Assembly: GCF_029541745.1 (NCBI RefSeq)
Contig: NZ_CP089746.1
Location: 3,915,559 to 3,979,558, forward strand
Direction of reading: 5' to 3'
Length of the DNA: 64,000 nt
Source: Streptomyces sp. LX-29
Lineage (GTDB): Bacteria > Actinomycetota > Actinomycetes > Streptomycetales > Streptomycetaceae
Part shown: positions 17,119-24,678 of the stretch, piece after piece
How the letters are laid out: each line of letters opens with the position of its first letter
How positions within the stretch are numbered: the first letter of the stretch is position 1
Made by a program: the position numbers and the translations under genes
Notes under the pieces: model-generated
Seen by the model: only the letters and a program-made list of their open reading frames with translations
Database searches by the model: none
Told to the model about the DNA's origin: nothing

Positions 17119-17853
17119 ATGGCCCCCGCCCCCGCTCCCGCAGCCCATCGCCCGCTTGCCTCCGCCGCGGGGGCCGAAACCGCCTCACCCTCCGCGGCGG
17201 CCCCCGCGTCGGCCAAGCAGCCACCCGCCGCCGAGCGCGTCTACGCCCACGTCAAACGTGCCGTCCTCGACCGCAGCTACGAGGGCGGCACGCTGCTGAC
17301 CGAGGGCGATCTCGCCGAGGCGGTCGGCGTCTCCCGCACCCCCGTCCGGGAGGCCCTGCTGCGCCTGGAGGTCGAGGGGCTGATCAAGCTCTACCCCAAG
17401 AAGGGCGCCCTGGTGCTGCCGGTGTCGGCGCAGGAGATCGCCGACGTGGTGGAGACCCGGCTGCTGGTCGAGGAGCACGCGGTGCGCAGGGCCGCCCCGG
17501 CGCCGCGCGCCGAGCTGCTGGACCGGCTGGCGCTGCTCCTCGCCGAGCAGCAGCGGCACGCGGACGCCGGCGACCTGGCCGCCGTCGCCGACAGCGACCG
17601 CGCCTTCCACGCCGAGATCGTCCGCAGCGCGGGCAACCAGATCCTCTACCGGCTCTACGACCAGTTGCGCGACCGACAGCTGCGGATGGGCGTCGCCGTG
17701 ATGCACGCCCACCCCGACCGGATCGCGAAGAACATCGCCGAGCACGGCGAGATCCTCGACGCGCTGCGCGCGGGCGACGCGGACGCGGCCGCCGCCGTGG
17801 TGCACCGGCACGTGGGATGGGTGCGCAACCTCGCCCGCGGTGACGTGCGATGA
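17119..17853 (+). CDS. GntR-family regulator, FCD/FadR subgroup
   Basis: A 244-residue regulator. After an Ala/Pro-rich N-terminal tail (1-40) comes the winged helix (about 41-105; LTEGDLAEAVGVSRTPVREA), then the all-helical FCD ligand domain (about 115-235) with the metal-ligand histidines expected in this subgroup (AFHAEIVR and AEHGEILDAL). FCD proteins respond to organic acids or related metabolites. Start ATG 17119 follows an AT-rich stretch (TTGTATCTATGATG) and may be near-leaderless. It overlaps the downstream MFS gene by four bases, so it probably controls that transporter. Confidence 0.85.
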   Translation: MAPAPAPAAHRPLASAAGAETASPSAAAPASAKQPPAAERVYAHVKRAVLDRSYEGGTLLTEGDLAEAVGVSRTPVREALLRLEVEGLIKLYPKKGALVLPVSAQEIADVVETRLLVEEHAVRRAAPAPRAELLDRLALLLAEQQRHADAGDLAAVADSDRAFHAEIVRSAGNQILYRLYDQLRDRQLRMGVAVMHAHPDRIAKNIAEHGEILDALRAGDADAAAAVVHRHVGWVRNLARGDVR

Positions 17854-19163
17854 GCACGGCGGGGGGAGAGATAGCCGCCCTGCCCGGCGACCCACCGGGC
17901 GGGCGCCGCGCGGTCCTCGTCTGGGGGCTGGGCGTGGCGGTCTACTTCGTCGCCATCACCTACCGGACCAGTCTGGGAGTCGCGGGGCTGGACGCGGCGG
18001 AGCGCTTCGACATCAACGCCTCCGCGCTGTCCACCTTCTCCATCCTCCAACTGCTGGTCTACGCCGGCATGCAGATACCCGTCGGCCTGATGGTCGACCG
18101 GCTGGGCACCCGCAAGGTCCTCACGCTGGGCGCGCTGCTCTTCACCCTGGGCCAGACCGGCTTCGCCTTCTCGCACTCCTACGGCATGGCGCTGGCCTCC
18201 CGCGCGCTGCTCGGCTGCGGGGACGCGATGACCTTCATCAGCGTGCTGCGGCTGGGCGCCCGCTGGTTCCCCGCGCGCAGGGGTCCGCTGATAGCCCAGG
18301 TGGCGGCGTTGTGCGGGATGGCGGGCAACCTGATCTCGACGCTGGTCCTCGCCCAACTGCTGCACCACTTCGGCTGGACGCGCACCTTCGCGGGCAGCGC
18401 CGTCGGCGGGGCGCTGGTGGTGTCGCTGGCGGTGCTCTTCCTGCGCGACCACCCCAAGGGGCACGAGCCGCCCCCGGCGGCCCGCGGCGGCGGCCGTGGC
18501 TTCGTCCGGCGGCAGATCGCCGACGCCTGGCGGGAGCCGGGCACCCGGCTGGGGATGTGGGTGCACTTCACCGGCCAGTTCCCCGCCCTGGTCTTCCTGC
18601 TGCTGTGGGGGATGCCGTTCCTGGTGGAGGCGCAGGGGCTGTCCCGTGCGACCGCCAGCGAGCTGCTGACCCTGGTGGTGCTCTCCAGCATGGTGATCGG
18701 TCTGGTCTACGGGCAGATCATCGCCCGCCACCACGCGGCCCGTACGCCGCTGGCGCTGGGCACCGTCGCCGCTACCGCGCTCAGCTGGGCGGCGGTGCTG
18801 ACCTGGCCGCGCGGGCACGCCCCGCTGTGGCTGCTGATCACGCTCTGCGTGGTGCTGGGCGCCTGCGGCCCCGCCTCAATGATCGGTTTCGACTTCGCCC
18901 GGCCGGCCAACCCGCCCGAGCGCATCGGCACCGCCTCCGGCATCGTCAACATGGGCGGTTTCATCGCGTCCATGACCACCCTGCTGGCCATCGGCGTGCT
19001 CCTGGACGCCACCGGCGACGACTACCGGGCCGCCTTCGCCTCGATCTTCGTACTCCAGGCGCTGGGCACCGCCCAGATCCTGCGGCTGCGCGGACGCGCG
19101 CACCGACGGGAGCGGGAGCGGGTGGTGGCCAGCCGCGTGGAGGCCGTCCACGTACCGGCCTGA
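17850..19163 (+). CDS. MFS transporter (12 TM)
   Basis: A 437-residue major facilitator with 12 predicted membrane helices. The loop-2/3 motif GLMVDRLGTRKVL matches the MFS signature, and there is a longer cytoplasmic loop between helices 6 and 7 (about 205-235). The type is that of anion:cation symporters or nitrate/oxalate-like porters; the substrate is not deducible. Its ATG overlaps the GntR stop (ATGA), implying coupled translation and control by that regulator. The C terminus is basic and cytoplasmic. Confidence 0.82.
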   Translation: MSTAGGEIAALPGDPPGGRRAVLVWGLGVAVYFVAITYRTSLGVAGLDAAERFDINASALSTFSILQLLVYAGMQIPVGLMVDRLGTRKVLTLGALLFTLGQTGFAFSHSYGMALASRALLGCGDAMTFISVLRLGARWFPARRGPLIAQVAALCGMAGNLISTLVLAQLLHHFGWTRTFAGSAVGGALVVSLAVLFLRDHPKGHEPPPAARGGGRGFVRRQIADAWREPGTRLGMWVHFTGQFPALVFLLLWGMPFLVEAQGLSRATASELLTLVVLSSMVIGLVYGQIIARHHAARTPLALGTVAATALSWAAVLTWPRGHAPLWLLITLCVVLGACGPASMIGFDFARPANPPERIGTASGIVNMGGFIASMTTLLAIGVLLDATGDDYRAAFASIFVLQALGTAQILRLRGRAHRRERERVVASRVEAVHVPA

Positions 19164-19179
19164 GCGGCTGTAGTGAATT

Positions 19180-19290
19180 CGGCTGTGGCGCAGCAGCGCC
19201 CGAAGGGGCGCGGGGCTGTGCCAGATGTGCGGCTGCCGCCGCGTGGGCGCGACCAGCGACAACGGACCCGCAGACGATCGACGGCCCATG
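19180..19290. repeat. Streptomyces-type dispersed intergenic repeat
   Basis: The segment with GCGCCCGAAGGGGCGCGG, GTGCGGCTGCCGCCGCGTG and a CCCGCAGACGATCGACG end matches, from memory, a short structured sequence that recurs between genes in many Streptomyces genomes. It can fold into two small hairpins (GCGCCC-GAA-GGGGCGC and GCGGCTGCCGCCGC). It lies in the 168-bp convergent gap between the MFS gene and the DUF1992 gene, where it may act in transcription termination. Confidence 0.55.
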
Positions 19291-19331
19291 CAGGCACGTC
19301 CCGCGGAGCCCCTGCGTACGCCGGCAGGCTC

Positions 19332-19736
19332 TCAGGCGCCGTGGCGGCGTTCACGCCAGTCGCGTACGACGGCCTCCGGGTCGAAGGGCGTCAGGCCCAG
19401 CGGGGGACCGCTGGGCGGGCGCCGGAGGTTCTCCCGGATCCTCTCGTTGATCTCGGCGATGATCCGGCGCACCTGGGACTCGCTCGCGGCGTGCTCCGCC
19501 GCGGCGAGCGCGTCCTCCGCGTCCCTCCGCAGGGCGAGCGTCGGAGGCAGCACGGACAGGTGCTCGCGGGCCATCTTGCGCTTGATCCACCACTCCTCGT
19601 CGTACGGCACGTCGAGGCCGGGAAGGGGCTTTCCGAAGCCGGGCAGGTCGGCGAAGTCGCCGCGGGCCTCGGCCTCGCGTATCTGCTTGTCGGCGAACGA
19701 CTCGAAGCTGACGCCGGGGGGCTTGCGCTCGGTCAT
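19332..19736 (-). CDS. DUF1992 (DnaJ-C28-like conserved domain) protein
   Basis: A 134-residue protein of the DUF1992 family. The conserved signatures are ESFADKQIREA, GDFADLPGFGKPLP and the following WWIKRKMARE. The family occurs from bacteria to mitochondria (DNAJC28) but has no established biochemical role. I start at ATG 19736 because the domain begins there; a longer GTG reading to 19784 adds an unconserved Arg/Gly tail. It stands alone, converging with the MFS gene. Helical, soluble and probably cytoplasmic. Confidence 0.82.
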   Translation of the reverse strand: MTERKPPGVSFESFADKQIREAEARGDFADLPGFGKPLPGLDVPYDEEWWIKRKMAREHLSVLPPTLALRRDAEDALAAAEHAASESQVRRIIAEINERIRENLRRPPSGPPLGLTPFDPEAVVRDWRERRHGA

Positions 19737-19819
19737 ACCTCGATTGTCGCGCGACCGGCCGCGAGGGCCAGGGGCGCCGGCCACGGGGTCCGGTAGCAGG
19801 GTCCGGCCAGGGGGATCGG

Positions 19820-20647
19820 CTACGGGGTCAGGGAGAAGTTCCGCAGGATCGCCTGGGCGAGCTCCAGGTCGCCATCGGTCTTGAGCCGGTCGGCGACGGC
19901 CTCCGGGCGCACCCGGCCGCAGCTCAGCCGCACATACGTCTCCCAGTCCATGGAGAGCGTGACGGTGGGCCCGAGCGAGACGCTGCCGTCGAGCGTCGCG
20001 CGCCCCTCGGCGTCGACGCGGACGGTGCGCATGAACTCCACGGGGCCGGTGACGTCGAGCACCACGGTCGAGTGGGCGGGCGCGGCGGCGAGCTTGGCGA
20101 CGATCTCGGGCAGGCCGTCCAGAAGCACGTCACGGGCGACGTGGGCGCCGGGGGAGTCCAGGTTGCCGGGCTGGTTCAGCGCCCGGCGCAGGTCCTGTTC
20201 GTGCACCCAGACGTCGAAGGCCCGCAGCAGCAGGGCGTGTTCCAGGGTGACCTCCGCGCCGCCGAGCGGGCCGCGCACCAGGGTGTCGGGGGACCGCTTC
20301 TCGTTGCGCAGCTGGCGGGACCGGCGGATGACGGTGTACTCCAGTTCGGACGTCATCTCGGGCGCGGTGTGGCAGCGCCGCACATCCACCTGAACCTCCA
20401 TGTACCGGGAGAGTTCGTCGGTGACGTGGAACAGGTCGCGCGGCAGCGAGTGGATCGGGCGGGGGTCGCCGAGCATCTCGGTCTCCAGGCCGATGACGTG
20501 CGAGACGACGTCCCGCACCGACCAACCGGGGCATTCGGTGGCCCGGTTCCACTCGCCCTCCACGAGTGGCGCCACCAACTCGGATATCGCTTCGACGGAA
20601 TGGGTCCAAGCGTCGACGGAGGTCTGCAGGCTGGGATGGACGGTCAC
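19820..20647 (-). CDS. Mycothiol-dependent maleylpyruvate-isomerase-family (DinB-like) protein
   Basis: A 275-residue member of the MDMPI/DinB-like superfamily, four-helix-bundle proteins that use a metal ion and often mycothiol for isomerisation or thiol transfer. The expected metal ligands are visible: His50 in DVVSHVIGLE and a second His in WVHEQDLRRAL with acidic neighbours. The C-terminal third (after about 190) is the SCP2/MDMPI-C-like beta domain. Mycothiol is the actinobacterial thiol, consistent with the genome type. It is divergent from the amidohydrolase gene at 20830 across a 182-bp gap. Substrate unknown. Confidence 0.78.
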   Translation of the reverse strand: MTVHPSLQTSVDAWTHSVEAISELVAPLVEGEWNRATECPGWSVRDVVSHVIGLETEMLGDPRPIHSLPRDLFHVTDELSRYMEVQVDVRRCHTAPEMTSELEYTVIRRSRQLRNEKRSPDTLVRGPLGGAEVTLEHALLLRAFDVWVHEQDLRRALNQPGNLDSPGAHVARDVLLDGLPEIVAKLAAAPAHSTVVLDVTGPVEFMRTVRVDAEGRATLDGSVSLGPTVTLSMDWETYVRLSCGRVRPEAVADRLKTDGDLELAQAILRNFSLTP

Positions 20648-20829
20648 GGGACCCCTCGGGCGGTTGTACGCGGGCTGGGTGCTGTTAGGCGATTAAGTTA
20701 CGCTGCGCAAGGGCACCCCGGCAGGTCTTTCGCCTCTGATCGTAGGCTCTGCGTAAGGCTCCTCGTAGGTCCCGGTGACCGGACCGACGTGGCTCGACGT
20801 GACTCGACACGATGAGAGCGGTGGTAGTT

Positions 20830-21606
20830 GTGCGCGCCTCCCTGATCCAGATCGGTGTGGACCCGGACGAGTCGGTGGAAAGGCGCCGGGAGCGCGCCGC
20901 CGGACTGGTCCGCGAGCAGGAGGGCCGGGCGGACCTGGTGGTGCTGCCGGAGCTGTGGCCGGTCGGTGCCTTCGCCTACGAGTCCTTCGCCGCCGAGGCC
21001 GAGGCCCTCGACGGGCCCACCGCCGAGGCGATGTCGGCGGCCGCCCGCGACGCGCGGCTGTGGCTGCACGCGGGCTCCGTCGTGGAGCGGGCCGAGGGCG
21101 GTGTCCTCTACAACACCTCGCTGGTCTTCGCGCCCGACGGTGCGCTGGTCCGCACCTACCGCAAGATCCACCGCTTCGGCTTCGACCAGGGCGAGGCGGT
21201 CATGATGGCGCCGGGCGAGGAGGCCGTCACCGTCTCCCTGCCCGGGGTCACCCTGGGCCTGGCCACCTGCTACGACCTGCGCTTCCCCGAGCTGTTCCGG
21301 CTGTTGGTCGACGGCGGCGCCCAGCTGCTGGTGATCCCCGCCGGCTGGCCGGCCCGCCGCCGCGAGCACTGGACCCTGCTGGCCCGCGCCCGCGCCGTGG
21401 AGAACCAGGCGTACGTCCTCGCCTGCGGCACCGCCGGCACCCACGGCGGCGTTCCGCAGGCCGGGCACAGCATCGTCGTCGACCCCTGGGGCGAGGTCCT
21501 CGCCGAGGCGGGCGCCGAGGAGGAGGTGCTCAGCGTCGAGCTGGACCTGGCGCGGGTGGCCAAGACCCGCGAGGAGTTCCCGGCGCTGAAGGACCGGCGG
21601 CTGTAG
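20830..21606 (+). CDS. Carbon-nitrogen hydrolase (nitrilase superfamily)
   Basis: A 258-residue nitrilase-superfamily amidase. The catalytic triad is E41 (VVLPELWP), K112 (YRKIHRFGFD) and C147 (TCYDLRFPE). The arrangement and length fit the Nit2/omega-amidase and deaminated-glutathione amidase branch, which clears damaged metabolites such as 2-oxoglutaramate. I start at GTG 20830, with GGTGG just ahead, because the protein then begins MRASLIQIG like relatives; ATG 20812 would add six residues. The gene is monocistronic. Precise substrate cannot be assigned. Confidence 0.82.
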   Translation: MRASLIQIGVDPDESVERRRERAAGLVREQEGRADLVVLPELWPVGAFAYESFAAEAEALDGPTAEAMSAAARDARLWLHAGSVVERAEGGVLYNTSLVFAPDGALVRTYRKIHRFGFDQGEAVMMAPGEEAVTVSLPGVTLGLATCYDLRFPELFRLLVDGGAQLLVIPAGWPARRREHWTLLARARAVENQAYVLACGTAGTHGGVPQAGHSIVVDPWGEVLAEAGAEEEVLSVELDLARVAKTREEFPALKDRRL

Positions 21607-21799
21607 CGGGACGCGCCGTACCGGGGGCCCGTCGTCCGGCCTGACCGCCGTACGGGTGTCCGTCGTGACCGCCGTGCCGGGTGTCCGTCGGGCCGCGTGT
21701 CCGGCGTGACCCCGTACCGGGTGTCCGCCGTACGACACCGGGCGTCCCGGATGTCGGACGCCGGGAATGGGCCCCCGGGGGGTGAGGTTGGATGTCGAC

Positions 21800-23605
21800 A
21801 TGGCTACACGTGCACGCGTCCGCGCCCCCGAGCTCATCGGCAGGGGCGGCTGGCTGAACACCGGTGGTACCGATCTCTCGCTCGCCGCGCTGCGCGGGCG
21901 CATCGTGATCCTGGACTTCTGGACGTTCTGCTGTGTGAACTGCCTGCACGTCCTGGACGAGCTGCGGGAGCTGGAGGAGAAGCACCGCGACACCCTGGTG
22001 ATCATCGGGGTGCACTCCCCGAAGTTCGTGCACGAGGCCGATCACCAGGCGGTCGTCGACGCCGTGGAGCGGTACGAGGTGCACCACCCGGTGCTGGACG
22101 ACCCGGAGCTCGCCACCTGGAAGCAGTACGCGGTGCGGGCCTGGCCGACGCTGGTGGTGATCGACCCCGAGGGCTATGTGGTCGCCCAGCACGCCGGCGA
22201 GGGCCATGCGCACGCCATCGCCACGCTGGTGGCCGAGCTGGAGGCGGAGCACGGGGCCAAGGGCACGCTGCGCCGCGGCGACGGCCCGTATGTGGCGCCG
22301 GAGCCGGTCGCCACCGATCTGCGCTTCCCCGGCAAGGCGCTGCTGCTGGAGGGCGGCGGCTTCCTGGTCTCCGACACCACCCGGCACCAGCTCGTGGAGC
22401 TGGCCGCCGACGGGGAGACGGTGGTGCGGCGGATCGGCACCGGCGAGCGCGGCCTCGTCGACGGGCCGGCCGAGCAGACCCGGTTCAGCGAGCCGCAGGG
22501 GCTCGCGTCGCTGCCGGACGGCGCGGTGGTCGTCGCCGACACCGTCAACCACGCCCTGCGCCGGCTCGACCCGGCCACCGGTGAGGTGACCACGATCGCC
22601 GGCACCGGCCGTCAGTGGTGGCAGGGCTCGGCGACGAGCGGGCCCGCCCGGGAGGTGGACCTCTCCTCGCCGTGGGACCTGGCCTGGTTCGCCGACCGGC
22701 TGTGGATCGCGATGGCCGGCGTCCACCAGCTGTGGACCTACGACCCGGCGGAGGGCACCGTCGCGGTCGCCGCCGGCACGACCAACGAGGGGCTGGTCGA
22801 CGGGCCCGCGGCCGAGGCGTGGTTCGCCCAGCCCTCGGGGCTCGCCGCCACCGAGGACCGGCTGTGGATCGCCGACTCCGAGACCAGCGCGCTGCGCTGG
22901 ATCGACCGGGAGCTGGTGGTGCACACCGCCGTCGGCACCGGGCTCTTCGACTTCGGCCACCGCGACGGCACCGCCGACCAGGCGCTGTTCCAGCACCCGC
23001 TGGGCGTCACCGCGCTGCCCGACGGCTCGGTCGCGGTCAGCGACACGTACAACCACGCGCTGCGTCGCTACGAGCCCGCCACCGGCGAGGTCACCACCCT
23101 CGCCACCGATCTGCGCGAGCCCTCCGACGCGGTGCTGGTCGACGGGGACATCGTGGTGGTGGAGTCCGCGCGGCACCGGCTGACGCGGCTGCGCCTGCCC
23201 GAGGAGGCCGTGCGGGTGGAGGCGGTGGCGCACCGCACTCAGCGCGCGGCCACCGAGGTCGCCCCGGGCACCCTCCGGCTGGACGTGATCTTCCAGGCGC
23301 CGGCCGGTCAGAAGCTCGACACCCGCTACGGGCCCTCGACCCGGCTGCTGGTCAGCTCCACCCCGCCGGAGCTGCTGGCCGAGGGCGCGGGCCAGGGGAC
23401 CGATCTGAGCCGGGAGCTGGTGCTCGCCGAGGGCGTCACGGAGGGCGTGCTGCACGTCTCCGCGATGGCCGCCTCCTGCGACGACGACCCGGCCAACGAG
23501 TACCCCGCCTGCCATGTCCACCAACAGGACTGGGGCGTGCCGGTCCGCGTGACCGCGGAGGGCACGCCCCGGCTGCCGCTGGTGCTGGCGGGCATGGACG
23601 CCTGA
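21800..23605 (+). CDS. Thioredoxin-like domain fused to NHL beta-propeller (NHLRC2-like)
   Basis: A 601-residue cytoplasmic protein. The N-terminal thioredoxin-like domain (about 8-160) has the redox motif WTFCCVNC (C45-V-N-C48). It is followed by a beta-propeller made of NHL repeats (about 170-470; repeated patterns such as FSEPQGLASLPDG, FAQPSGLAA, FQHPLGVTALPDG) and a C-terminal beta domain. This layout matches NHLRC2-type proteins found from bacteria to animals, whose reaction is not settled. ATG 21800 is used; a TTG at 21788 closer to the GAGG site is possible. Alone on its strand. The 160 bp upstream hold imperfect GTGTCCGTCG repeats. Confidence 0.82.
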   Translation: MATRARVRAPELIGRGGWLNTGGTDLSLAALRGRIVILDFWTFCCVNCLHVLDELRELEEKHRDTLVIIGVHSPKFVHEADHQAVVDAVERYEVHHPVLDDPELATWKQYAVRAWPTLVVIDPEGYVVAQHAGEGHAHAIATLVAELEAEHGAKGTLRRGDGPYVAPEPVATDLRFPGKALLLEGGGFLVSDTTRHQLVELAADGETVVRRIGTGERGLVDGPAEQTRFSEPQGLASLPDGAVVVADTVNHALRRLDPATGEVTTIAGTGRQWWQGSATSGPAREVDLSSPWDLAWFADRLWIAMAGVHQLWTYDPAEGTVAVAAGTTNEGLVDGPAAEAWFAQPSGLAATEDRLWIADSETSALRWIDRELVVHTAVGTGLFDFGHRDGTADQALFQHPLGVTALPDGSVAVSDTYNHALRRYEPATGEVTTLATDLREPSDAVLVDGDIVVVESARHRLTRLRLPEEAVRVEAVAHRTQRAATEVAPGTLRLDVIFQAPAGQKLDTRYGPSTRLLVSSTPPELLAEGAGQGTDLSRELVLAEGVTEGVLHVSAMAASCDDDPANEYPACHVHQQDWGVPVRVTAEGTPRLPLVLAGMDA

Positions 23606-23619
23606 CGTCGTTCGGGTCC

Positions 23620-23675
23620 GGGCGCCCGGCCTCGGGCGCTTCGGTGCGGGCGCCCGGCCTCGGGCGCTTCGGTGC
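23620..23675. repeat. 28-bp tandem repeat between convergent genes
   Basis: Two identical 28-bp units start at 23620 and 23648 (each beginning GGGCGCCCGGCC), with a partial third copy running into the stop of the lipoprotein gene. Each unit is self-complementary in part (GGGCGCC...GGGCGCTT), so the array probably helps end convergent transcription. Confidence 0.7.
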
Positions 23676-23681
23676 GGGCGC

Positions 23682-24533
23682 TCAGAGGAGGGCGTCGGCG
23701 ACGTCCTGCTGCCAGGCAGTGACGGTCGGGTCGGAGACGAAGAGGTCCGAGACCGGCGAGCGGCGCGGCTGGCCGACATAGGTCGCGCCGTCCTCCTTCA
23801 TCAGGTCCACCGAGATCGACGTGGCGTGCGGGCGCTTGCCGTCGTCCTGCTGGTCCGCCGGGCTGGTGTTCAGCCCGGCGTAGGCCGACTCGCCCGGCTT
23901 CAGGGTCACCACGGCCTGCGGGTGGGTGTCCCGGCGCTTGTCGGCGGAGCCGTCCAGGTCGGGGCCGAAGGTCACCACCGGGAAGCTGATCACCGTGCAG
24001 GTGCGGCTTCCGGTGTTGGTCAGGGTGATCAGCTGGTAGTTGACCGGGCGCTTGGCGGGGGCGACGCTGAGCGAGGTGCCGGCGTTGGTGCACGGCGTGA
24101 TGGCGCCCTTCTCGGTGCCGCCGCCGGTGCCGCCGTTCTTCGCGGTGTCCGAGCCGCCGTTCTTCTCTGCGCCGGTGCCACCGTTCTTCTCTGCGCCGGT
24201 GCCGGTGCCCGTGCCACCGTTCTTCCCCTGGGTGCCGGAGCCGCCCGTCACGTCGGTCGCGCCGGAGCCGGGCTTGTGGGCGCCGCCGCCCGTACCGCCG
24301 TTGCCGCCGGTCTTCCCGGTCGACGCGGTGTCCGCCTCGGTGCCCCCGGCACCCTGCGGCGCGTCCGCCTCCGGCGTCACCGTGGTGCTCGCCTGACCCC
24401 GGGACTTCTTCACCCCGTCGTCGTCGGAGCCGCAGGCGCTCAGCACGACCGTGGCGGCCAGCGCGGCCACGGCGGTGGCGGCGATGCGAACGGAGTGGAG
24501 GCGGGCGCGGCGGGCGGCGGAGTTGATGCTCAT
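23682..24533 (-). CDS. Lipoprotein with DUF4232 domain
   Basis: A 283-residue exported lipoprotein. The signal sequence has a basic n-region, a hydrophobic stretch (AATAVAALAATVVL) and the lipobox LSAC near residue 34. Next is a long Gly/Thr/Lys-rich linker with short repeats (NGGTG, AEKNGG), then the C-terminal DUF4232 domain (about 145-283; ITPCTNAGTSLS, ITLTNTGSRTCTV, YAGLNTS) with two cysteines that probably pair. DUF4232 proteins are common, uncharacterised envelope proteins in Streptomyces. ATG 24533 is chosen because it begins the signal peptide. The gene follows the SARP gene on the same strand, with a SARP-box-like direct repeat between them. Confidence 0.8.
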   Translation of the reverse strand: MSINSAARRARLHSVRIAATAVAALAATVVLSACGSDDDGVKKSRGQASTTVTPEADAPQGAGGTEADTASTGKTGGNGGTGGGAHKPGSGATDVTGGSGTQGKNGGTGTGTGAEKNGGTGAEKNGGSDTAKNGGTGGGTEKGAITPCTNAGTSLSVAPAKRPVNYQLITLTNTGSRTCTVISFPVVTFGPDLDGSADKRRDTHPQAVVTLKPGESAYAGLNTSPADQQDDGKRPHATSISVDLMKEDGATYVGQPRRSPVSDLFVSDPTVTAWQQDVADALL

Positions 24534-24641
24534 GACGGGTCCCCCGAGGGTGAAGCGAGCGGCTGGTGACGGCCTGTCGGTCGGTACGGCTATGAGCCTG
24601 CCGTGCCGCGCTGCCGCTTCACTGCCAGCCCGTTGCCGCGC

Positions 24642-24660
24642 CGCTAACGTCTCGCTAACG
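24642..24660 (-). promoter_or_regulatory. SARP-box-like direct repeat before the lipoprotein gene
   Basis: CGTTAGCG occurs twice in direct orientation on the minus strand with an 11-bp period (24653-24660 and 24642-24649), 110 bp upstream of the lipoprotein start and just after the SARP stop. SARP regulators bind heptamer direct repeats with an 11-bp period, so this is a candidate target. A palindromic CGTTAACG lies nearby at 24677-24684. Confidence 0.45.
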
Positions 24661-24678
24661 CGATCGGGGTGTCCGTCG

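Noticed and set aside
14767..17148. 793-codon open frame on the minus strand opposite rppA and the P450
   Set aside because: It is antisense to two well-recognised enzymes, is rich in Arg/Gly/Val/His low-complexity sequence and has no domain; it exists because G/C-rich third positions suppress stops.
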